Source: Thermoplasmata archaeon (GTDB lineage Archaea; Thermoplasmatota; Thermoplasmata; Thermoplasmatales; Thermoplasmataceae). From it: DNA of 6,771 nucleotides. The stretch covers positions 1 through 6,771 of the forward strand of contig JAKAAI010000094.1 of assembly GCA_021797055.1 (NCBI GenBank). The letters run 5' to 3'. The notes below the pieces were generated by a model. It did no database searches and was not told the origin of the DNA. It saw nothing but the letters and a program-made list of their open reading frames with translations. A program made the position numbers and the translations under genes. Shown here in pieces: positions 1 through 4,977 of the stretch; the first letter of the stretch is position 1; each line of letters opens with the position of its first letter.

Positions 1-402
1 CACTGCAAAGACTACGACGAATTTCTAATGAATGTGACAGAGGGCGGAAAACTCATGTCCTGCACAGCCATATCATCAGCTTTCATTTTCGGCATAAGGG
101 CTTTCTGGATAGATGCCAAGGGTATTCACATGTTACCTATTCTAAAACTAGGATACCAGAGGATTTTATCAGAAACTAAACTTTCCATCCTTGGTGCCCT
201 GGTAAGGAAAAAGGGGAAGGTTGAAAGTCTGGAGCAACTTTCAGAAATTACTGGCCTTGAGAAATCCCTGATCAGCAGGCACATGAACGGTACTGAAGAT
301 TCAGAGGGGCTTGTTGACCTTGGTCTTGTTACTGTTAACAAAGGGACGAGAGGAAGAACTGAAGTGGAAATCACGGCTCTAGGGAAGATTGTTACAATTT
401 GA
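1..402 (+). CDS. CARF-like/winged-helix transcriptional regulator (Csa3/HFX_2341-like), C-terminal part, 5' end outside window
   Basis: The reading frame is open at the left edge, so the 133 residues seen are the C-terminal part. Residues 10-20 read MNVTEGGKLMS, followed by a helix and a short strand. This is the N-(V/I)-T-x-G-x-K-L-M signature that closes a Rossmann-like CARF ligand-binding domain. Residues about 44-52 link to a winged helix-turn-helix at about 56-133, where SLEQLSEITGLEKSLISRHM forms the helix-turn-helix and GLV..GLVTVNKGTRGRTEVEITALG forms the wing. This domain order is that of archaeal Csa3-like and HFX_2341/DUF6293 regulators. In the family, CARF domains sense cyclic oligoadenylates or related nucleotides. 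No cas gene lies in the window, so a CRISPR role is not shown here. The stop is TGA at 400-402. Family call is fairly sure; ligand and targets are unknown. Confidence 0.75.
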   Translation, partial: HCKDYDEFLMNVTEGGKLMSCTAISSAFIFGIRAFWIDAKGIHMLPILKLGYQRILSETKLSILGALVRKKGKVESLEQLSEITGLEKSLISRHMNGTEDSEGLVDLGLVTVNKGTRGRTEVEITALGKIVTI

Positions 403-405
403 TCT

Positions 406-420
406 TTCCGGTATCCGGAA
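406..420. repeat. Inverted repeat just after the CARF regulator gene
   Basis: TTCCGG (406-411) and CCGGAA (415-420) form a perfect 6-bp inverted repeat around TAT, starting three bases after the regulator's stop codon. There is no T-run behind it, so it is a poor terminator. It could be a small 3' hairpin or a dimeric-protein binding site. Seen directly; function not known. Confidence 0.35.
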
Positions 421-515
421 TGTTCCACGGTACATATCTGTCTCCGTATCTGCACCGGAGATCATCGCTTGGGATGAATTTTGGTGCATATAGTATCAAC
501 ATTTCTACTACCGAT

Positions 516-556
516 CCGTGACCTCCTCCCCTATCTTTCGAAAGGGGATTTCCCGC
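516..556 (+). mobile_element. Candidate solo right end of an IS200/IS605 (TnpB-type) element
   Basis: The sequence CCGTGACCTCCTCCCC runs into a hairpin with arms CCCCT (529-533) and AGGGG (543-547) around a 10-base loop, followed by ATTTCCCGC. The arrangement GTGACCTCCTCCCC-loop-GGGGATT is what I remember of the right ends of archaeal IS605/IS1341-type elements, which also form the 3' end of the TnpB guide-RNA scaffold. No TnpB or TnpA coding sequence lies next to it. If correct, it is a leftover end. The resemblance is from memory and could be chance. Confidence 0.35.
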
Positions 557-857
557 TCAATTTTGGTTAAAATCTGTGGCAGAATTTCTTTAAGTACAAT
601 ATCAATTTTTCTGTTCTTCCCGATGTCCATGTTGCAAAACCATAACGAGAGCGGGTGTTATCTGTACAAATTTAGCTCGCCGGCCGTGTTACATCTGCAT
701 CACTTCCATGAGATTGATCGGGTAACTACTGGGTTCTCCACAGACTTTCGTCTTGATCTCATGGTTTCAGTTGCTGACTAAGGAAGTGCGAAATACCCCG
801 AATTTACCTACAACGGTTGACGGAAAGACCTTAAGAAAGCTACAGGTATTTGGCGTT

Positions 858-1358
858 ATGGTTAATTTCGACAATGATTTCAGAGCCAGAATGCAGGAGA
901 GGATGAGAAGATTCTCAAAATTTGATGAAAGAGGTAACGTATCATCCAAAATCAGCGTCACAGTAAGAAAGGGAGACAATCTATCTTCAAAAGCAGGTCA
1001 GGATGGACTGGATCTTTCTTGGGTTTCCGATGAATCTGGCCCCAGCCCACTGGCATACTTTGTTTCAAGCCTGGGAATGTGCCAGATGATACATTATGCT
1101 GAACATGCTGCTTCACAGGGGATCGAAATAGATGATCTCAACATAACAGTTGAGGGCAAATTTAGTGTAAGCAGACCAAGGTACTTCTCCGAGATCATAT
1201 ACCATGTCGACCTAAGGTCTCCTGAAAATACCGAAAAACTGATTAGACTGGCTTCTTCAGCTGCCTCAGACTGCTATGTCACAAACACTTTGTCAAAAGC
1301 CTGTGTCGTCAAGGGAATGCTTACAATAAACGGCATGGGCTTCGGAACGATTGAGTAA
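858..1358 (+). CDS. OsmC/Ohr-family protein
   Basis: A 166-residue cytoplasmic protein of the OsmC/Ohr fold, a family that reduces organic hydroperoxides with a pair of cysteines. GPSPLAYFVSSLGMC at 61-75 is the entry to the central helix and carries the first cysteine (C75). SDCYVTNTL at 137-145 carries the second (C139), at the usual place before the last strands (VKGMLTING). Both redox cysteines are therefore present. Length is a little above the usual 140 residues because of a charged N-terminal extension (ARMQERMRRFSKF). ATG 858 is chosen because the family-like sequence begins after it. The frame stays open upstream to about 726, with a TTG at 753, but those residues do not look like OsmC. 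A weak TTAAGAAA lies near -25. The HPP-family gene follows after 53 bases on the same strand. Substrate is unknown. Confidence 0.85.
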   Translation: MVNFDNDFRARMQERMRRFSKFDERGNVSSKISVTVRKGDNLSSKAGQDGLDLSWVSDESGPSPLAYFVSSLGMCQMIHYAEHAASQGIEIDDLNITVEGKFSVSRPRYFSEIIYHVDLRSPENTEKLIRLASSAASDCYVTNTLSKACVVKGMLTINGMGFGTIE

Positions 1359-1390
1359 ATCTTGCATGTCATGCTAAAAGAAAGCCAATC

Positions 1391-1402
1391 ATCCATATGG
1401 AT
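1391..1402. promoter_or_regulatory. 12-bp perfect palindrome upstream of the HPP-family gene
   Basis: ATCCATATGGAT is a perfect 12-bp palindrome ending nine bases before ATG 1412. A second perfect inverted repeat, GCATG-T-CATGC, sits at 1364-1374, just after the OsmC stop. Two dyads in a 53-base gap could be operator sites for a dimeric regulator. The symmetry is seen; the function is inferred. Confidence 0.3.
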
Positions 1403-1411
1403 AACTGAGTA

Positions 1412-1885
1412 ATGAAATCCTATCAAGATTCCTCCTTGCGAAGGAAGATCAGAGACTATTTTCTGTTCCTGTCTATTCTTGCTGCCATTTTCTCTCTTGT
1501 GGAGTTAAGGGGTGACTATATTCTAGCTCCACCGTATGCAGTATCTGCATACATCATTGTTTTTCAGAGAAACACAAAGTATTCCAGCAGGAAATCCTTG
1601 GCCATAACATATATCCTAGTTATAATTTCATCAGATGTTTTACATGTTATTTTCAGTGATAGCCTCCCTGGGATGATACTTGATGTTCTGGTTGTCTCTG
1701 GCTTTATAACGTTCACCAACTATTCACACCCGCCCGCCATCGCCTTGACAATTTTCTCTTATTTGGTTGCAAGTCCTCTGGACTTCACTTTTTCATCCGT
1801 GTTATCGCTTTTGTCATTGCTCATCTCGTCAATTCTCATGGAAAATGGCTTTTTCAAGACCCATGACAAGATCGATGCCAATTAA
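1412..1885 (+). CDS. HPP-family integral membrane protein
   Basis: A 157-residue hydrophobic protein with about six predicted membrane segments, near residues 16-33, 37-55, 63-82, 85-103, 106-121 and 126-146. NYSHPPAIALTIF at 103-115 contains the His-Pro-Pro motif that names the HPP family. The earlier APPYAVSAYIIVF at 40-52 matches the second conserved block. Family members are membrane proteins of largely unknown function; a plant member has been linked to nitrite transport. The basic N-terminus (SLRRKIRDY) suggests it faces the cytoplasm. No strong Shine-Dalgarno motif precedes ATG 1412. Co-transcription with the OsmC-like gene 53 bases upstream is possible but not shown, and a palindrome lies between them. 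Family assignment is good; transported substrate unknown. Confidence 0.75.
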   Translation: MKSYQDSSLRRKIRDYFLFLSILAAIFSLVELRGDYILAPPYAVSAYIIVFQRNTKYSSRKSLAITYILVIISSDVLHVIFSDSLPGMILDVLVVSGFITFTNYSHPPAIALTIFSYLVASPLDFTFSSVLSLLSLLISSILMENGFFKTHDKIDAN

Positions 1886-1932
1886 CGGCCGGTTTACATC
1901 TCATCGGCTGTATCCGGCGATGAAATTTCGGA

Positions 1933-1947
1933 ATTCAGTCACTGAAT
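1933..1947. repeat. Inverted repeat between convergent genes
   Basis: ATTCAGT and ACTGAAT flank a single C, a perfect 7-bp dyad midway between the convergent HPP and nucleotidyltransferase genes. It may be part of a two-way termination region, but there is no T-run, so this is weak. Confidence 0.2.
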
Positions 1948-1994
1948 CGAAAAATGAGGTGCGGAAATTAATCATTGGGCATGCATCAGAAGAT

Positions 1995-2333
1995 TCAGGA
2001 CATTAAATGTAGATCGTCCCTTAGAATAACGCCGTTTTCAAATGATTCACTAATAAACCGATCATTCATTTTCCTCTTTTTAGCCACTTCATCAGGGGTC
2101 AACAGAATAGCCTCGTACCCTGGCGGAAGATTAAGATTTTTCAATCTTTCCAGAGGAGATCCACTAAATTCACCGATAATCAGGATGTCCACATCGCTCC
2201 ACAGATTAAAGTCTCCCCTTGCATAGGAACCTATTAAAAGAGCTGTACACTTAAAATTTAGTCCATTAATGAAATCTGAAACATGGCCAATCACTCGCTC
2301 CCGTTGTCTTTTGCGGTTTTCAATAATGTCCAC
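1995..2333 (-). CDS. Minimal nucleotidyltransferase (MNT domain, MntA-like)
   Basis: A 112-residue stand-alone nucleotidyltransferase of the polymerase-beta superfamily. GSYARGDFNLWSDVDILII at 35-53 gives the GS...DxD metal and nucleotide site (D47, D49). The third acidic position is probably E74 in GYEAILLTPDE. Such proteins normally pair with a HEPN RNase; in the HepT-MntA systems the MNT protein adds AMP to the toxin and neutralises it. The start is GTG at 2333, preceded by GGAGGTG at 2342-2348 with an 8-base gap. Such a strong internal ribosome site suggests the gene evolved as the second cistron of an operon. The expected upstream partner is reduced to a short HEPN-like tail (next entry), so this may be an orphan antitoxin. 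It converges on the HPP gene. Domain sure; present role uncertain. Confidence 0.8.
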   Translation of the reverse strand: MDIIENRKRQRERVIGHVSDFINGLNFKCTALLIGSYARGDFNLWSDVDILIIGEFSGSPLERLKNLNLPPGYEAILLTPDEVAKKRKMNDRFISESFENGVILRDDLHLMS

Positions 2334-2431
2334 CTCTCATCCACCTCCGAAATAACTTTTTCAGAAGATCCCAAGGCATCTTCTGTATTCCCAATGGAAT
2401 AGTGGTAATGTGGAAGAAGTAAATAATGGGA
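2291..2431 (-). pseudogene. Remnant C-terminal end of a HEPN-domain protein
   Basis: Between stop codons, 46 residues can be read directly upstream of and overlapping the nucleotidyltransferase start. The part PHYHYS..NTEDALGSSEKVISEV resembles the last helix of HEPN proteins: an HY turn, then a T-E-D-A motif, then an A-x-x-x-x-x-I-x-x-V helix. The position and the coupling to the nucleotidyltransferase are those of a HEPN gene. No start codon and no N-terminal helices, hence no catalytic RX4-6H motif, can be found upstream, where the sequence becomes AT-rich with stops. I read it as the residue of a deleted toxin gene. The stretch is short, so chance resemblance remains possible. Confidence 0.4.
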
Positions 2432-2475
2432 TCAATTAATTTATTTAGCGTTGTTTTGATGAATTAGAAATGGAA

Positions 2476-2504
2476 GAGTGCCTCATATGACAATGAGGCG
2501 ACTC
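2476..2504. repeat. Strong stem-loop
   Basis: GCCTCAT (2480-2486) and ATGAGGC (2493-2499) form a perfect 7-bp stem with a 6-base loop. GAGT (2476-2479) and ACTC (2501-2504) lengthen it to 11 bp with one bulged G at 2500. It lies between the PH-domain gene and the HEPN remnant, so it could be a 3' end structure for the PH gene or part of a small RNA. No uridine tract clearly marks it as a terminator. Confidence 0.4.
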
Positions 2505-2507
2505 CTA

Positions 2508-2539
2508 GTTTCAATCGACCTATTTTCTATTTTGTGAAC
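2508..2539 (-). repeat. Single CRISPR-repeat-like sequence
   Basis: Read on the minus strand, this 32-base stretch begins GTTCACAAAATAG and ends GGTCGATTGAAAC. It has the ATTGAAAC 3' end and short terminal dyad (GTTCA/TGAAAC) typical of archaeal type I repeats. Only one copy is visible, so it is not an array. It sits three bases from the stem-loop at 2476-2504. It could be an orphan repeat, the remains of an array, or chance in AT-rich DNA. Confidence 0.25.
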
Positions 2540-2622
2540 CATATTAACATGTTAGCTGGTGTTTTCGAGATAAGTTGAAAGAAATAGGAAATTGTATAAT
2601 ATAAATAGACATTCCCCAATAT

Positions 2623-3042
2623 TTATCTAATTTGATCCCTAATGACCTTAATGAAAGCTTCTATATTGGAGGATTTTGTTACGGGCAGAAGTATTACATC
2701 ACCGCTTGACAGTTTGATCAAACACGCGGAACCTCTCAGCACAAAGTACAAAATTATGAATAATATACCAACTACAAATATAATTATTGCCGGAGAAACG
2801 ACATGAATTACGGCAAGTACTAATCCCAGTAGAAGCATGATGATCCCTATTACATACAATATCTTATGACCGACATTATCCATGCTGATCTTTGTAATAT
2901 GATTGTATGCAGCGTCTTCCAGATGTTCATTTCGGGTTAGTATCAGCCTTCGGTCGGTTGCATAATATCTATCCTTATTTTTCTCATAAGATGCTACAAC
3001 CGTTTCGCCACTTGCTAAAAATGAGTCAATATCCCTAGCCAT
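2623..3042 (-). CDS. PH-domain protein with an inserted transmembrane hairpin
   Basis: A 139-residue protein. Residues 6-35, with the FLASGETV opening and the TDRRLIL motif (29-35), are the first strands of a bacterial/archaeal pleckstrin-homology (bPH) domain. Two membrane helices follow at about 61-81 and 84-103. SACLIKLSSGDVILLP (105-120) resumes the strands, and SNIEAFIKVIRDQI (125-138) is the closing helix. The membrane hairpin is thus inserted inside the PH fold and pins it to the membrane. ATG 3042 has a BRE/TATA 26 bases upstream, as expected for a leaderless message. It shares the FLAxGE and TDRR signatures with the soluble PH-domain protein encoded upstream (3337-3690). Ligand and partners are unknown. 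Position downstream of the ESCRT-III cluster suggests, but does not prove, a membrane-remodelling link. Confidence 0.65.
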   Translation of the reverse strand: MARDIDSFLASGETVVASYEKNKDRYYATDRRLILTRNEHLEDAAYNHITKISMDNVGHKILYVIGIIMLLLGLVLAVIHVVSPAIIIFVVGILFIILYFVLRGSACLIKLSSGDVILLPVTKSSNIEAFIKVIRDQIR

Positions 3043-3064
3043 GCAGATTTAATTGTGCCGGCAA

Positions 3065-3080
3065 TTAATAAAGTTTTCAC
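3065..3080 (-). promoter_or_regulatory. BRE/TATA promoter of the membrane PH-domain gene
   Basis: On the minus strand, GTGAAAAC is followed by TTTATTAA (3065-3072), centred 26 bases before the A of ATG 3042. This is ideal archaeal spacing for a transcript starting at the start codon. A second box, TTTATATT, lies at 3088-3095 and would give a leader of about 24 bases. Confidence 0.5.
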
Positions 3081-3202
3081 GCATACAATATAAATTTGGC
3101 GTAATATAAGATACTTCAGAATCAAAAATATTCAAAAATTTTTATCAAATCACTCAATATAACTATGAAAGTGTCAAAAAGTTGTAATTATATTTACATT
3201 CA

Positions 3203-3322
3203 ATGGTAAATGGTAAATTAGATGTAATGTGGATTGTGAAAATACCGTTACGTATAGGTTTTACAGGTGAAAAGGAGACCTTGCCAAAAGGATATATTAT
3301 CTCAATTGAAAACGAATATTAA
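3203..3322 (+). CDS. Possible small protein of 39 residues, unknown function
   Basis: An ATG-initiated frame in the gap between the two PH-domain genes, on the opposite strand. It reads MVNGKLDVMWIVKIPLR, then IGFTGEKETLPKGYIISIE and a short acidic end. The composition is protein-like: alternating hydrophobic strands and a G-E-K-E-T-L-P-K-G-Y turn. There is no good Shine-Dalgarno motif, and the nearest TATA-like stretch (3188-3195) is too close to ATG 3203. It could be a real small gene, a fragment of a larger lost gene, or chance. I recognise no family. Confidence 0.25.
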   Translation: MVNGKLDVMWIVKIPLRIGFTGEKETLPKGYIISIENEY

Positions 3323-3336
3323 ATATTATCCTGAAG

Positions 3337-3690
3337 TTACTCGGGTGGCTTAACCAAAGGCTTATCCATCATTTGATATGCTTGCATTTCACCGTATACG
3401 GCTTTAATGGCATCAACTTTACCAGAGAATTCGTATTTTTTGGATGCCAAATCTACTCTTATAATGGCTGTTTTGGTTAGCAGACCCTTCTCTTCATAAG
3501 TAATATTTTTTACCTGTTCAATGGGAATTGCAACAAAACTATTCTTTTTAAAAACCAATCCCTTTGATTTGTACCACAGTATACGCCTGTCAGTTATAAC
3601 AACTGTATATTGATCACCCTGAAAGCTAACCGATGAAGGCGACGAGAACCTTACATTTTCTCCAGGTGCTAAAAATTGTTCTACTCCCAT
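3337..3690 (-). CDS. Soluble PH-domain protein
   Basis: A 117-residue protein that is almost entirely one bPH domain. FLAPGENV opens it (6-13) and TDRRILWYKSKGL (33-45) is the diagnostic strand-turn. Further strands at 52-65 and 72-88 alternate hydrophobic and polar residues, and the closing helix is at about 91-107. There is a short proline-rich tail and no membrane segment. ATG 3690 is preferred to TTG 3699. It places the start a few bases after the transcription start expected from the TATA box at 3718-3725, and it aligns with the start of the related membrane PH-domain protein. PH folds bind phospholipid headgroups or proteins; which one here is unknown. It lies 171 bases downstream of the Vps4-like gene on the same strand but has its own promoter. 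Confidence 0.65.
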   Translation of the reverse strand: MGVEQFLAPGENVRFSSPSSVSFQGDQYTVVITDRRILWYKSKGLVFKKNSFVAIPIEQVKNITYEEKGLLTKTAIIRVDLASKKYEFSGKVDAIKAVYGEMQAYQMMDKPLVKPPE

Positions 3691-3717
3691 TCTTATCAAT
3701 AGAGCACCCGATGATTA

Positions 3718-3732
3718 TATATAAAATTTTTC
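3718..3732 (-). promoter_or_regulatory. BRE/TATA promoter of the soluble PH-domain gene
   Basis: On the minus strand, GAAAAAT followed by TTTATATA (3718-3725) is a textbook archaeal BRE plus TATA box. Its centre is about 31 bases before ATG 3690, predicting a 5-6 base leader. It shows that this gene can be transcribed independently of the ATPase gene upstream. Confidence 0.6.
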
Positions 3733-3800
3733 AGTGGTTTCGCAATAATAGCACACCTAAATTGAAAACTATCTTTCAGGACTCGGTTGCTAGAAATAAC

Positions 3801-3847
3801 ATGAATTAACAATCAATTCATTCCTTCACTCTGAACCGCATCAGCGG
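3801..3847 (-). terminator. Inverted repeats after the Vps4-like gene
   Basis: Two dyads lie just past the ATPase stop. CCGC-ATCA-GCGG is at 3836-3847, and ATGAATT (3801-3807) pairs with AATTCAT (3815-3821) around 7 bases. They sit where a 3' end or processing site would be. Archaeal termination depends mainly on U-tracts, which are weak here (TTATTTC, GTTTTC), so this is tentative. Confidence 0.25.
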
Positions 3848-3861
3848 GGAGCTTCAAACAA

Positions 3862-4977
3862 TTATGATTGGTAATTGAATAATTCATACTTTCTGATCAG
3901 ATCAAGGGAGTATACTCGTTTCACCAGACTAATTTGATTTAGAATGTCATCCATTTTAATGTGTTCCTTAGTCCCCTTCTCAACGGACTGGAAAAATGCC
4001 TGTTGTGTGGCTCTTTTAAAAAGGTAAATAAGATCTGCGAAAGAGAAACCCTCAGTCCTATGGGCAATAAGACTTGCGTCCACGTCCCTCGAATAATATC
4101 CCTTATTAAGCTGATCCTTTATAATCTCTAACCTGTCATGAGACGACGGCAGGGTAACGTATATTTTCTGGTCAAATCTGCCTGGCCTGAGCATTGCAGG
4201 ATCTATTTCCCAGGGCAGATTTGTGGCGGCGACTATTACAGTTCCCCCAGTGTTTTCCGTCATCAGCCGGTTGATTTCAATGAGAAGTTGAGTAACGCCT
4301 CGCTTAATTACACTCTGGTCTGAGGTTTCTCTCCTTGGGATCAGCGACTCCACCTCATCGAGAAACAACAGGTTGGGAGCAGTCTCCCTGGTTAGCCTAA
4401 ATAGATCTGCGATGTTCTTTTCGTATCTGCCAAAATATTCGTTGTATAAATAAGCAGGATTTAATTCTATGAAACTTATTCCTGCTTCCCCAGCAATTGC
4501 CTCGGCAAGAAGAGTTTTCCCATTGCCCGGAGGACCGTAAAGTAGAACTCCTCCACCTAAGCTAATTCCGAACTCTCTTGAAAGATCTTTATAAGCAAAT
4601 GGATATATCAAGGTGGCCCTGAGATTTCTTTTAATTTCATCCATGCCCTTCAGGTCAGAAAACTTCCGAGTGGGGTTTTGTATAAATCGTGCGCCAAGTT
4701 CAGCAAATTTTTGGGAATAATCGACATTTCCCTCTTTAGTTTCTTCCTGTTTGCCCGGTACCAGAATCCTCTGATTAATTAACGATTTAAGGGTGGATAC
4801 TCGCTGACCAAGTGAGGATGCTGAATCGACATCTATTGTGGAAAGCGACTGGAGTATTTCATTCAGGCAATTTTTAGCATCATCAAAATTTTTACTCTCG
4901 GCAGATACACACTCCATGAAACGGTCATAAGCCTGCTTGATGATAATGTCAATATCTGCCTGATTTTTACTTCTCAC
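3862..4977 (-). CDS. MIT-AAA ATPase of the Vps4/CdvC type
   Basis: A 371-residue ATPase expected to pull apart ESCRT-III polymers. Residues 6-71 form three predicted helices (6-28, 30-48, 51-71), as in an MIT domain; 72-101 is the linker. The AAA core has Walker A GPPGNGKT (148-155, K154), pore loop NEYFGRYE (179-186), Walker B LLFLDE (D207, E208), sensor-1 ATN (N253) and arginine fingers in LRPGRFD (R264, R267). The end, YSLDLIRKYELFNY, matches the C-terminal helix typical of Vps4 and katanin. The roughly 45-residue beta domain of eukaryotic Vps4 is absent, and the LRPGRFD box is closer to p97-type ATPases. GTG 4977 is preferred to ATG 5040: GAGGTG stands 7 bases before it, and it overlaps the upstream gene by only 11 bases rather than 74. 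All catalytic residues are present, so it should be active. Confidence 0.85.
   Translation of the reverse strand: MRSKNQADIDIIIKQAYDRFMECVSAESKNFDDAKNCLNEILQSLSTIDVDSASSLGQRVSTLKSLINQRILVPGKQEETKEGNVDYSQKFAELGARFIQNPTRKFSDLKGMDEIKRNLRATLIYPFAYKDLSREFGISLGGGVLLYGPPGNGKTLLAEAIAGEAGISFIELNPAYLYNEYFGRYEKNIADLFRLTRETAPNLLFLDEVESLIPRRETSDQSVIKRGVTQLLIEINRLMTENTGGTVIVAATNLPWEIDPAMLRPGRFDQKIYVTLPSSHDRLEIIKDQLNKGYYSRDVDASLIAHRTEGFSFADLIYLFKRATQQAFFQSVEKGTKEHIKMDDILNQISLVKRVYSLDLIRKYELFNYQS

Larger units (their letters stand above)
403..857. other. 455-base gap without a convincing gene
   Basis: This stretch lies between the CARF regulator and the OsmC-like gene. The open frames inside it (one of about 88 codons on +, one of 41 codons on - at 508-630) have no recognisable protein motif and no start signal. 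It holds the 6-bp inverted repeat at 406-420 and a hairpin at 529-548 that resembles the right end of an IS200/IS605-type element. From about 726 a frame stays open into the OsmC gene but probably precedes its real start. The stretch may be decayed mobile-element DNA, but no transposase can be recognised. Confidence 0.5.

Noticed and set aside
126..455. Minus-strand frame opposite the CARF regulator
   Set aside because: Shadow of a gene with clear winged-helix motifs on the other strand.
508..630. 41-codon minus-strand frame starting MDIGKNRKIDIVLKEIL
   Set aside because: No promoter or ribosome site, no recognisable family, and its end runs through the hairpin that better fits a mobile-element end.
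518..781. Plus-strand frame of about 88 codons starting at GTG
   Set aside because: Residue order is not protein-like, there is no start signal, and it crosses the hairpin at 529-548.
2476..2600. A CRISPR array around the repeat-like unit
   Set aside because: Only one copy is present; searching by eye for a second unit at normal spacing on both sides found none.
3134..3143. AAAAATTTTT palindrome between the PH genes
   Set aside because: Simple AT-rich sequence, expected by chance in this intergenic stretch.
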